A stretch of 64,000 bases of DNA from Cherax quadricarinatus (taxonomy: Eukaryota; Arthropoda; Malacostraca; Decapoda; Parastacidae). Positions 52,370-64,000 of this stretch are shown one piece after another. Numbering within the stretch: position 1 is the stretch's first letter; the number at the start of each line of letters is the position of its first letter. The translations under genes were made by a program, and so were the position numbers. Location: assembly GCF_038502225.1 (NCBI RefSeq), contig NC_091353.1:932312-996311 (forward strand), written 5' to 3'. Below the pieces are notes generated by a model that was given only the letters and a program-made list of their open reading frames with translations, did not search any database and was not told the origin of the DNA.

Positions 52370-54992
52370 TCAGTGGGTGGAGACCATTGAGTGGGATCAG
52401 TGGGTGGAGACCACTGAGTGGGATCAGTGGGTGGAGACCATTGAGTGGGATCAGTGGGTGGAGACCATTGAGTGGGATCAGAGGGTAGAGACCATTGATT
52501 GGGATCAGTGGGTGGAGACCACTGAGTGGGATCAGTGGGTGGAGACCATTGAGTGGGATCAGTGGGTGGAGACCATTGAGTGGGATCAGTGGGTAGAGGC
52601 CATTGAGTGAGATCAGTGGGTAGAGACCATTGAGTGGGATCAGTGGGTGTAGACCATTGAGTGGGATCAGTGGGTGGAGACCATTGAGTGGGATCAGTGG
52701 GTAGAGACCATTGATTGGGATCAGTGGGTGGAGACCACTGAGTTGGATCAGTGGTTGGAGACCATTGAGTGGGATCAGTGGGTGGAGACCATTGAGTGGG
52801 ATCAGTGGATGGAGACCATTGAGTGGGATCAGTGGGTAGAGACCATTGATTGGGATCAGTGATTGGAGACCATTGAGTGGGATCAGTGGGTGGAGACCAT
52901 TGAGTGGGATCAGTGGGTGGAGACCATTGAGTGAGATCAGTGGGTGGAGACCATTGAGTGAGATCAGTGGGTGAAGACCATTGAGTGGGATCAGTGGGTG
53001 GAGACCATTGAGTGGAATCAGTGGGTGGAGACCATTGAGTGGGATCAGTGGGTGGAGGCCATTGAGTGAGATCAGTGGGTAGAGACCATTGAGTGGGATC
53101 AGTGTGTGGAGACCATTGAGTGGGATCAGTGGGTAGAGACCATTGAGTGGGATCAGTGGGTAGAGACCATTGAGTGGGATCAGTGGGTGGAGACCATTGA
53201 GTGGGATCAGTGGGTGGAGTCCATTGATTGGGATCAGTGGGTGGAGACCATTGAGTGGGATCAGTGGGTGGAGACCATTGAGTGGGATCAGTGGGTGGAG
53301 GCCATTGAGTGAGATCAGTGGGTAGAGACCATTGAGTGGGATCAGTGTGTGGAGACCATTGAGTGGGATCAGTGGGTAGAGACCATTGAGTGGGATCAGT
53401 GGGTAGAGACCATTGAGTGGGATCAGTGGGTGGAGACCATTGAGTGGGATCAGTGGGTGGAGTCCATTGATTGGGATCAGTGGGTGGAGACCATTGAGTG
53501 GGATCAGTGGGTGGAGACCATTGAGTGGGATCAGTGGGTAGAGACCATTGAGTGAGATCAGTGGGTAGAGACCATTGAGTGGGTGGTAGAGCCATTGAGT
53601 GAGATCAGTGGGTAGAGACCATTGAGTGGGATCAGTGTGTGGAGACCATTGAGTGGGATCAGTGGGTAGAGACCATTGAGTGGGATCAGTGGGTAGAGAC
53701 CATTGAGTGGGATCAGTGGGTGGAGTCCATTGAGTGGGATCAGTGGGTAGAGACCATTGAGTGGGATCAGTGGGTGGAGTCCATTGAGTGGGATCAGTGG
53801 GTGGAGACCATTGAGTGGGATCAGTGGGTGGAGACCATTGAGTGGGATCAGTGGGTAGAGACCACTGAGTGGGATTAGTGGGTAGAGACCATTGAGTGGG
53901 ATCAGTGGGTGGAGACCATTGAGTGGGATCAGTGGGTGGAGACCATTCAGTGGGATCAGTGGGTGGAGACCATTGAGTGGGATCAGTGGGTGGAGACCAT
54001 TGAGTGGGATCAGTGGGTAGAGACCATTGAGTGAGATCAGTGGGTAGAGACCATTGAGTGGGATCAATGGGTAGAGACCATTGAGTGGGATCAGTGGGTA
54101 GAGACCATTGAGTGGGATCAGTGGGTAGAGACCATTGAGTGGGATCAGTGGGTAGAGACCATTGAGTGGGTAGAGACCATTGAGTGGGATCAGTGGGTAG
54201 AGACCATTGAGTGGGATCAGTGGGTAGAGACCATTGAGTGGGATCAGTGGGTAGAGACCATTGAGTGGGATCAGTGGGTGGAGACCATTGAGTGGGATCA
54301 GTGGGTGGAGTCCATTGATTGGGATCAGTGGGTGGAGACCATTGAGTGGGATCAGTGGGTGGAGACCATTGAGCGGGATCAGTGGGTAGAGACCATTGAG
54401 TGGGATCAGTGGGTGGAGACCATTTAGTGGGATCAGTGGGTAGAGACCATTGAGTGGGATCAGTGGGTGGAGACCATTGAGTGGGATCAGTGGGTAGAGA
54501 CCATTGAGTGAGATCAGTGGGTAGAGACCATTGAGTGGGATCAATGGGTAGAGACCATTGAGTGGGATCAGTGGGTAGAGACCATTGAGTGGGATCAGTG
54601 GGTAGAGACCATTGAGTGGGATCAGTGGGTAGAAACCATTGAGTGGGATCAGTGGGTAGAGACCATTGAGTGGGATCAGTGGGTAGAGACCATTGAGTGG
54701 GATCAGTGGGTGGAGACCATTGAGTGGGATCAGTGGATAGAGACCATTGAGTGGGATCAGTGGGTAGAGACCATTGAGTGGGATCAGTGGGTGGAGACCA
54801 TTGAGTGAGATCAGTGGGTGGAGACCATTGAGTGGGATCAGTGGGTAGAGACCATTGAGTGGGATCAGTGGGTAGAGACCATTGAGTGGGATCAGTGGGT
54901 GGAGACCATTGAGTGGGATCAGTGGGTGGAGACCATTGAGTGGGATCAGTGGGTAGAGACCATTGAGTGGGATCAGTGGGTGGAGATCAGGA
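52370..54992. repeat. 27-bp minisatellite array
   Basis: About 97 units of 27 bp: attgagtgggatcagtgggt followed by ggagacc (or agagacc). Nine codons per unit produce WSPPTDPTQ and PLIPLNGLY frames on minus and VETIEWDQW on plus, all artefacts. A 243-bp (nine-unit) block repeats in register at 53059-53301 and 53302-53544. Small irregular junctions occur at 53577-53595 and 54162-54180. Confidence 0.97.
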
Positions 54993-55322
54993 GCACCTTT
55001 ATTTCACCACTGTGATGAACCATCATGGATGTGTTCCTGAAAGCACTGTTTACAATATAATAATTTACCCAATATTTGCTCTACATCAAATATGTGTCGT
55101 TAGGCGAGAATTTCCACAAAAATTGAACAGTGTGGGGTTTTTCTATCAAAAATCCCACATGCAATAAAATTTCCACGAAACACTCACTAAGAACTCAAAT
55201 TAACACAAAGAATAAAAATCCCATTAATTTAATTGTATGTATGAACTCCCAAAAATTTGTGGAAAATTGCCACAAAAAATCAGCATTGAGTTAGCTTGCT
55301 CTCACTTCCCTGACGCTAACCA
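54993..55322. other. Unique spacer between arrays
   Basis: A 330-bp AT-rich spacer separates the 27-bp and 34-bp arrays. No feature is recognised. Confidence 0.5.
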
Positions 55323-55324
55323 CA

Positions 55325-57770
55325 AAAATTATTATCCAACAACCCATCACCACACAAAACCATTATTATCCAACAACCCATCACCACACAAAACCATTAT
55401 TATCCAACATCCCATCACCACACACAACCATTATTATTCAACACCCCATCACCACGCACAACCATTATTATCCAACACCCCATCATCACACACAACCATT
55501 ATTATCCAACAACCCATCACCACACAAAACCATTATTATCCAACACTCCATCACCACACACAACCATTATTATCCAACACCCCATCACCACACACAACCA
55601 TTATTATCCAACACTCCATCACCTCACACAACCATTATTATCCAACACTCCATCACCACACACAACCATTATTATCCAACATCCCATCACCACACACAAC
55701 CATTATTATCCAACATCTCATCACCACACACAACCATTATTATCCAACATCTCATCACCACACACAACCATTATTATCCAACATCCCATCACCACACACA
55801 ACCATTATTATTCAACACTCCATCACCACACACAACCATTATTATCCAACACTCCATCACCTCACACAGCCATTATTATCCAACACTCCATCACCACACA
55901 CAACCATTATTATCCAACATCCCATCACCACACACAACCATTATTATCCAACATCTCATCACCACACACAACCATTATTATCCAACATCCCATCACCACA
56001 CACAACCATTATTATCCAACACCCCATCACCACACACAACCATTATTATCCATTCACCATATCACCACACACAACCATTATTATCCAACACTCCATCACC
56101 ACACACGACCATTATTATCCAACACCCCATCACCACACACGACCATTATTATCCAACACCCCATCACCACACACAACCATTATTATCCAACACCCCATCA
56201 CCACACACAACCATTATTATCCAATACCCCATCACCACACACAACCATTATTATCCAACACCCCATCACCACACACAACCATTATTATCCAACACCCCAT
56301 CACCACACACAACCATTATTATCCAACATCCCATCACCACACACAACCATTATTATTCAACACTCCATCACCACACACAACCATTATTATCCAACATCCC
56401 ATCACCACACACAACCATTATTATCCAACAACCCATCACCACACAAAACCATTATTATCCAACATCCCATCACCACACACAACCATTATTATCCAACATC
56501 CCATCACCACACACAACCATTATTATCCAACATCCCATCACCACACACAACCATTATTATCCAACATCCCATCACCACACACAACCATTATTATTCAACA
56601 CCCCATCACCACACACAACCATTATTATCCAACAACCCATCACCACACACAACCATTATTATCCAACATCCCATCACCACACACAACCATTATTATTCAA
56701 CATCCCATCACCACACACAACCATTATTATCCAACATCCCATCACCACACACAACCATTATTATCCAACACCCCATCACCACACACAACCATTATTATCC
56801 ATCACCATATCACCACACACAACCATTATTATCCAACACCCCATCACCACACACGACCATTATTATCCAACACCCCATCACAACACACAACCATTATTAT
56901 CCAACACCCCATCACCACCCACAACCATTATTATCCATTCACCTTATCACCACACACGACCATTATTATCCAACACCCCATCACCACACACAACCATTAT
57001 TATCCAACACCCCATCACCACACACAACCATTATTATCCATCACCATATCACCACACACAACCATTATTATCCAACACCCCATCACCACACACAACCATT
57101 ATTATCCATCACCATATCACCACACACAACCATTATTATCCAACACCCCATCACCACACACAACCATTATTATCCAACACCCCATCACCACACACAACCA
57201 TTATTATCCAACACCCCATCACCACACACAACCATTATTATCCAATCATCACCACACACAACCATTTTTATCCAACACATCACCACACACGACCATTATT
57301 ATCCAACACCCCATCACCACACACAACCATTATTATCCAACACCCCATCACCCCATCACCACACACGACCATTAATCACCACACACTACCATTATTATCC
57401 AACACCCCATCACCACACACTACCATTATTATCCAACACCCCATCACCACACACAACCATTATTATCCAACACCCCATCACCACACACAACCATTATTAT
57501 CCAACACCCCATCACCACACACAACCATTATTATCCAACACCCCATCACCACACACAACCATTATTATCCAACACCCCATCACCACACACAACCATTATT
57601 ATCCAACACCCCATCACCACACACAACCATTATTATCCAACACCCCATCACCACACACAACCATTATTATCCAACACCCCATCACCACACACAACCATTA
57701 TTATCCAACACCCCATCACCACACACAACCATTATTATCCAACACCCCATCACCACACACAACCATCATT
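55325..57770. repeat. 34-bp minisatellite array
   Basis: About 72 units of 34 bp: ccatcaccacacacaaccat followed by tattatccaacacc. Variation is concentrated at acaccc/acatcc/acaacc/acactc and in occasional deletions (56050, 56810, 57240). The right end (57450-57760) is almost invariant. One plus frame of 712 codons stays open because frame-restoring variants are frequent. Not a gene. Confidence 0.97.
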
Positions 57771-57774
57771 ATTT

Positions 57775-59010
57775 TAACCTTAAGACAAGCACAATATAAT
57801 TCTTCAACACAAACAACAGTAACAAACAAGAACAAACATCACAACATATTTATAGGGACAATACTACCAGCAGAAACAGCGCCTCTACTACAATATTAGT
57901 AGCACCAATAAAAGCAATATCATTCGGGTAAATGGCTTAGTTAACTGCACCAGAAGCCTAAGTAATATTTCCAGAAACAGTTGAAATGTCGTTGTTAACA
58001 GAAGCTGTAGTTAAAGGAACAGCAGCATCTGAGTCGTAACGAAACATTTGATGAGATTGCCATCAACAACGACGATGCTGTAATTTCAGGTTTTAGGACG
58101 AAAGAAACACGATAAATACTTGTTAATTACAGAGATTTTACTTTACATTACGAATTAACAAAATACAAAGGAGTATATTTGTTAATATTCATTCATAGGC
58201 ATATTTAGTAGATCATTGGAATTTTGTCTAGAGAAAATTATGGACGTTCTATCATCCAGCGCCGAGGGACAGTCATGCATACTCATGTACAGAGAAAAGT
58301 TATTCATACTGTATAGCTGAGAGACAGGCATGTATACAATGGCGGCGAGAAACAAAGCGAAAATACACTAGTGCTGAGAGAGTCTTGAGCTCTTCAGAGA
58401 CAAGAGACAAAGTCATACTGTAGATCCAGGAGACAAAATCATCCATACACTAACACCGAGAGACAAGATTATACACACACCATATAGGAGAGACAAAGAC
58501 GAAATACAGATAAATACAAATGGCTATATCTATGACCATGACTTTTTAAGGGATGAAGTGGTAAGCCAGCGGAAGGCCTCGGTCAGATGACCAAAAGCTC
58601 CAACGACGAACTTTAACTAACCAAATAAATTGCATGAAATCTATCTTAAATAATACTACAACTATTAACACTACAACTATTTATAACTTTCAATAGGCAA
58701 TTATTATTTAGATAATTCTCTATAATCTTCACCCTCCTCACACAAAACTTAATATTAGTTAAAAAATACAGGATAACAATTTTAGTCAAAATTAATTAGA
58801 TTTTTTTAATTTGTAGATAGAGTTGGGAAAATGTTTTGTAATAATTGAGAATATTATTTTTCATATATTTATAACACGTTTTTATAAATATTTAACCAAC
58901 TAACAAATCGCCTCTTTTAGGCTTAAAGAATTATTGATGTATGATTTCCTTTTATATACATTACTATATACATCATTCCTAATATAAACAATATGAAGAA
59001 TTTCAGTAGT
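57775..59010. other. Unique AT-rich sequence with degenerate repeat traces
   Basis: Around 58255-58510 phrases such as gagagacaaa/gagagacagg with catacact/catgtata recur at roughly 40-60 bp spacing. This may be an old tandem repeat. Nothing else is recognised. Confidence 0.4.
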
Positions 59011-62000
59011 AACAACAGCAATGTCACAATGATGTGGCTGGAACAAAAGTAACAATGATGTGGCTGGAACAGCAAGTAACAGTGGTGTTACTGAAGCAAG
59101 TTCCAGCCACAGTGATGTGGCTGGAACAAAAGTAACAATGATGTGGCTGGAACAAAAGTAACAATGATGTGGCTGGAACAAAAGTAACAATGATGTGGCT
59201 GGAACAAAAGTAACAATGATGTGGCTGGAACAAAAGTAACAATGATGTGGCTGGAACAAAAGTAACAATGATGTGGCTGGAACAACAGCAATGTCACAAT
59301 GATGTGGCTGGAGCAAAAGTAACAATGATGTGGCTGGAACAAAAGTAACAATGATGTGGCTGGAACAAAAGTAACAATGATGTGGCTGGAACAAAAGTAA
59401 CAATGATGTGGCTGGAACAAAAGTAACAATGATGTGGCTGGAACAGCAAGTAACAGTGGTGTTACTGAAGCAAGTTCCAGCCACAGTGATGTGGCTGGAA
59501 CAAAAGTAACAATGATGTGGCTGGAACAAAAGTAACAATGATGTGGCTGGAACAAAAGTAACAATGATGTGGCTGGAACAAAAGTAACAATGATGTGGCT
59601 GGAACAAAAGTAACAATGATGTGGCTGGAACAAAAGTAACAATGATGTGGCTGGAACAACAGCAATGTCACAATGATGTGGCTGGAGCAAAAGTAACAAT
59701 GATGTGGCTGGAACAAAAGTAACAATGATGTGGCTGGAACAAAAGTAACAATGATGTGGCTGGAACAAAAGTAACAATGATGTGGCTGGAACAAAAGTAA
59801 CAACGATGTGACTGGAACAAAAGTAACAATGATGTGGCTGGAACAAAAGTAACAATGATGTGGCTGGAACAAAAGTAACAATGATGTGGCTGGAACAAAA
59901 GTAACAATGATGTGGCTGGAACAAAAGTAACAATGATGTGGCTGGAACAAAAGTAACAAGGATGTGGCTGGAACAAAAGTAACAATGATGTGGCTGGAAC
60001 AAAAGTAACAATGATGTGGCTGGAACAAAAGTAACAATGATGTGGCTGGAACAAAAGTAACAATGATGTGGCTGGAACAAAAGTAACAATGATGTGGCTG
60101 GAACAAAAGTAACAATGATGTGGCTGGAACAAAAGTAACAATGATGTGGCTGGAACAAAAGTAACAATGATGTGGCTGGAACAAAAGTAACAATGATGTG
60201 GCTGGAACAAAAGTAACAATGATGTGGCTGGAACAAAAGTAACAATGATGTGGCTGGAACAAAAGTAACAATGATGTGGCTGGAACAAAAGTAACAATGA
60301 TGTGGCTGGAACAAAAGTAACAATGATGTGGCTGGAACAAAAGTAACAATGATGTGGCTGGAACAAAAGTAACAATGATGTGGCTGGAACAAAAGTAACA
60401 ATGATGTGGCTGGAACAACAAGTAACAATGATGTGGCTGGAACAAAAGTAACAATGATGTGGCTGGAACAAAAGTAACAATGATGTGGCTGGAACAAAAG
60501 TAACAAGGATGTGGCTGGAACAAAAGTAACATGATGGGGCTTGAACACAAGTAACAATGATGTGGCTGGAACAAAAGTAACAATGATGTGGCTGGAACAA
60601 AAGTAACAATGATGTGGCTGGAACAAAAGTAACAATGATGTGGCTGGAACAAAAGTAACAATGATGTGGCTGGAACAAAAGTAACAATGATGTGGCTGGA
60701 ACAAAAGTAACAATGATGTGGCTGGAACAAAAGTAACAATGATGTGGCTGGAACAAAAGTAACAATGATGTGGCTGGAACAAAAGTAACAATGATGTGGC
60801 TGGAACAAAAGTAACAATGATGTGGCTGGAACAAAAGTAACAATGATGTGGCTGGAACAAAAGTAACAATGATGTGGCTGGAACAAAAGTAACAATGATG
60901 TGGCTGGAACAAAAGTAACAATGATGTGGCTGGAACAAAAGTAACAATGATGTGGCTGGAACAAAAGTAACAATGATGTGGCTGGAACAAAAGTAACAAT
61001 GATGTGGCTGGAACAAAAGTAACAATGATGTGGCTGGAACAAAAGTAACAATGATGTGGCTGGAACAAAAGTAACAATGATGTGGCTGGAACAAAAGTAA
61101 CAATGATGTGGCTGGAACAAAAGTAACAATGATGTGGCTGGAACAAAAGTAACAATGATGTGGCTGGAACAAAAGTAACAATGATGTGGCTGGAACAAAA
61201 GTAACAATGATGTGGCTGGAACAAAAGTAACAATGATGTGGCTGGAACAAAAGTAACAATGATGTGGCTGGAACAAAAGTAACAATGATGTGGCTGTAAC
61301 ACTGATGTGGCTGGAACAAAAGTAACAATGATGTGGCTGGAACAAAAGTAACAATGATGTGGCTGGAACAAAAGTAACAAATGTGGCTGTAACAATGATG
61401 TGGCTGGAACAAAAGTAACAATGATGTGGCTGGAACAAAAGTAACAATGATGTGGCTGGAACAAAAGTAACAATGATGTGGCTGGAACAAAAGTAACAAT
61501 GATGTGGCTGGAACAAAAGTAACAATGATGTGGCTGGAACAAAAGTAACAATGATGTGGCTGGAACAAAAGTAACAATGATGTGGCTGGAACAAAAGTAA
61601 CAATGATGTGGCTGGAACAAAAGTAACAAATGTGGCTGGAACAAAAGTAACAATGATGTGGCTGGAACACAATGATGTGGCTGGAACAAAAGTAACAATG
61701 ATGTGGCTGGAACAAAAGTAACAATGATGTGGCTGGTGGCTGGAACAAAAGTAACAATGATGTGGCTGGAACACAGTGACTGGAACAAAAGTAACAAAGT
61801 AACAATGATGTGGCTGGAACAAAAGTAACAATGATGTGGCTGGAACAAAGGTAACAATGATGTGGCTGGAACAAAAGTAACAAGGATGTGGCTGGAACAA
61901 AAGTAACAATGATGTGGCTGGAACAAAAGTAACAATGATGTGGCTGGAACAAAAGTAACAATGATGTGGCTGGAACAAAAGTAACAATGATGTGGCTGGA

Positions 62001-62085
62001 ACAACAAGTAACAGTGGTGTTACTGAAGCAAGTTCCAGCCACAGTGATGTGGCTGGAACAAAAATAGTACAGTGATGTGGCCTGA
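59011..62085. repeat. 26-bp minisatellite array with inverted units
   Basis: About 117 units of 26 bp: aacaatgatgtggctggaac plus aaaagt. Three places (59071-59125, 59445-59500, 62004-62055) contain a rearranged block with a reversed unit (gttccagccac facing gtggctggaac around a 6-nt loop). A 374-bp segment is duplicated at the left end. Broken units cluster at 61295-61330, 61380-61400 and 61625-61800. All three minus frames are open by lack of stops in the unit. Confidence 0.97.
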
Positions 62086-62600
62086 ACAAGTCACAGATTC
62101 ACAAATTGGATTTAAATCTGGTTGAGATTTCGGCAAGTCCTGAACCATTATCAAGTGTGTTACTAAATATGAAAACAGTAAGATCAGTGCAGTGGAATAT
62201 GAGAAGTCTAAGATTTTATAAGAATAACTGATAATACGGTGAACAGTACTGGTATAAAGCTCCTATAGAAACAATGCTGGGACTAACATTTCTGTAAGTG
62301 ATTCTGCGTATTTGGGACAATTTACATGGGTGATAAAAGATAATACTCATTTATGTGCGTATTTAAGACTCTCCTAATAGACACTAAAATAGTCGGCCGA
62401 ATTATCAGTCACATGAGAAAATGCATGTAATTGGTAAGCATTAACTCTTCAAATTGTAAGTTTAATAAGAGCAGTGAATGCTCTTATCATGCGAGTTGGT
62501 TTAAATTTTCAAAAATAGAGGAAGAACATTATGAGAAGAACAAATTGAAAAGATAAAATAAAATAAAAACGGAAAGCTAAGGAATTCATCTGGGACATTA
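62086..62600. other. Unique AT-rich sequence
   Basis: I see no supported feature in this stretch. Confidence 0.4.
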
Positions 62601-62790
62601 CCAGTAATAGACAGGACAAGTGTCAATGCTCCGCTGGGGTATACATAATCCCTTGTAATGACTGCAACAAATTATACGTAGGAGAAACATCCACAGACCT
62701 AAAAATATGTATTTCAGAACACCAGTACCTATTTAGAGAGCATAAAGGAAACCAGAAACCAGAATGCTTCTGTTAACAGATTGAACAGTG
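62592..62790 (+). pseudogene. Penelope-like element GIY-YIG endonuclease fossil
   Basis: On plus the frame reads DITSNRQDKCQCSAGVYIIP then CNDCNKLYVGETSTDLKICI and SEHQYLFREHKGNQKPECFC, then a stop. GVYIIPC...KLYVGETS is the GIY-YIG signature as found at the C-terminus of Penelope-like retroelements, including their CxxC zinc-binding insertion. The conserved arginine after the second strand (usually LKTRISEH) is Cys here. No reverse-transcriptase domain remains upstream. Confidence 0.8.
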
Positions 62791-62822
62791 TGGAAAACGT
62801 ATTAAATGTATGGTAGAACAAA

Positions 62823-63090
62823 TGTTTTTAATACTTGACGTGCTGTTGGAGTGTGAGCAAAGTAACATTTATGAAGGGGTTCAGGGAAACCGGCAGGCCG
62901 GACTTGAGTCCTGGAGATGGGAAGTACAGTGCCTGCACTCTGAAGGAGGGGTGTTAATGTTGCAGTTTAAAAACTGTAGTGTAAAGCACCCTTCTGGCAA
63001 GACAGTGATGGAGTGAATGATGGTGAAAGTTTTTCTTTTTCGGGCCACCCTGCCTTGGTGGGAATCGGCCAGTGTGATAATAAAAAAAAA
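62823..63090 (+). mobile_element. RTE-like LINE 3' end, copy C, with A-rich tail
   Basis: It starts ttaatacttgacgtgctgtt, passes gtactcaag-type cttgagtcctggagatggga and ends tcggccagtgtgataataaaaa. It matches copy B (42965-43237) in opposite orientation. It lies directly downstream of the Penelope fossil. Confidence 0.8.
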
Positions 63091-63725
63091 ATAGAACAAG
63101 CTGTGTAAACGACTGTGATCAATGTAGGAAGACAATACAACACTGAATTATACATAGATTCCCATTTAGTTTTAAATAAGAGACAGCAAAGAACTGACAT
63201 AGATAATATTGAGAGAGAGGGAGACATGACATCAACGTATATAAACCAAATTATCTAAAGAAATAACATCAATAATAATGAGAATATCAGCTATAAATAT
63301 ACAAGAACACTATCAACACCAACGATTAAAACATCTATCTCAAATAAAATAAAAAACACAAAACGTTTTTAATAGTAAGCAATAAAAAATCGTAAAAATC
63401 CGTACCTCCAAATAACAGCAAAAGCATTACCAGCAATGAGTCGTGCAGCCTCACTGGTGGGCTTTGCAGTGACATCAACGACTAAATCTGTAACAAAGCT
63501 ACCAGTATCTATTGAACCTTCCCGGAACACAAGTAATAGTGGAACCTGTGCCAGCAACAATAACGTAACAAAGGTACACTCTCCTCTAGTAATGACTGTG
63601 GGAATTATGAATAATTTATGTCTACTTGTAGTTGATAATTATACATCACTCAACTAACCCAAAAATGAACCAACCCATCAACTCCCTTCTAAGAGTAACT
63701 TATCTATTCCTTTACTAACTGCTCC
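63091..63725. other. Unique sequence
   Basis: A plus frame at 63436-63657 (73 codons, Ser/Thr-rich) has no recognised homology and overlaps an equally open minus frame. I do not call a gene. Confidence 0.4.

Positions 63726-64000
<275 letters not shown>

Noticed and set aside
52363..53595. WSPPTDPTQ repeat protein, 410 codons
   Set aside because: The 27-bp unit is nine codons. Opposite-strand frames are open too, and length changes at irregular junctions break the frame.
55237..57375. Plus-strand 712-codon ORF rich in HHHTQPLLS
   Set aside because: A 34-bp minisatellite without stops. The short non-repeat start (MYELPKICGKLPQKIS) has no recognised homology or splice support.
59088..62089. 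Minus-strand ORFs of 984, 875 and 779 codons
   Set aside because: Three parallel frames of the 26-bp minisatellite. No independent coding evidence.

Overview
This is non-coding, repeat-saturated eukaryotic DNA, most likely from a decapod crustacean (crayfish-like). No database was searched. The attribution is my recollection of repeat families common in decapod genomes, plus very dense (TG)n, (TA)n and (AAT)n microsatellites. I see no operons, no rRNA genes, no complete tRNA gene, no CRISPR array and no complete conserved host gene. The only long open frame that looks like a real protein is a retrotransposon gag-like ORF at 21213-19675 (minus). A pair of well-bounded candidate host exons lies at 33837-33332 (minus).

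Layout. 1-2 kb: purine-rich DNA with an 18-bp array. 2.6-5.4 kb: 32-bp minisatellite. 5.5-14 kb: mostly unique AT-rich DNA with SINE, LINE and MITE insertions, microsatellites and two large palindromes built from Penelope-like terminal repeats. 14.2-15.6 kb: a mariner fossil followed by an RTE-like LINE 3' end. 17.6-18.4 kb: a LINE reverse-transcriptase fossil. 19.1-21.5 kb: a gag-like ORF between Penelope-like pieces. 22-26 kb: microsatellites, SINEs and a TIR element set in TA repeats. 26.4-29.7 kb: 59-bp array. 31-32 kb: 28/29-bp array and an (AAT)n(ATT)n block. 33.3-33.9 kb: candidate exons. 34.8-35.5 kb: 31-bp array. 37.6-42.4 kb: a super-array of related 30- and 28-bp units with decayed edges and a foldback insertion. 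44.1-49.0 kb: 35/37-bp array. 49.3-50.5 kb: CR1-like LINE end, probable hAT fossil and a Penelope-like terminal repeat. 52.4-55.0 kb: 27-bp array. 55.3-57.8 kb: 34-bp array. 59.0-62.1 kb: 26-bp array. 62.6-64 kb: a Penelope GIY-YIG fossil, an RTE-like 3' end and (TA)n.

Minisatellites with units of 18-59 bp fill roughly 25 kb, about 39% of the window. Their units lack stop codons on one strand, so they produce spurious ORFs of up to 1608 codons. I do not annotate these as genes.

The most interesting signal is a short RNA-like motif found at least seven times beside Penelope-like sequences. It has the layout of a hammerhead ribozyme: stem I, a UUGANAA or CUGANGA core, stem II, GAA, a self-complementary stem III, then U. 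Stems I and II change sequence from copy to copy while staying paired. In most copies the core C3-G8 pair appears to be replaced by U3-A8.
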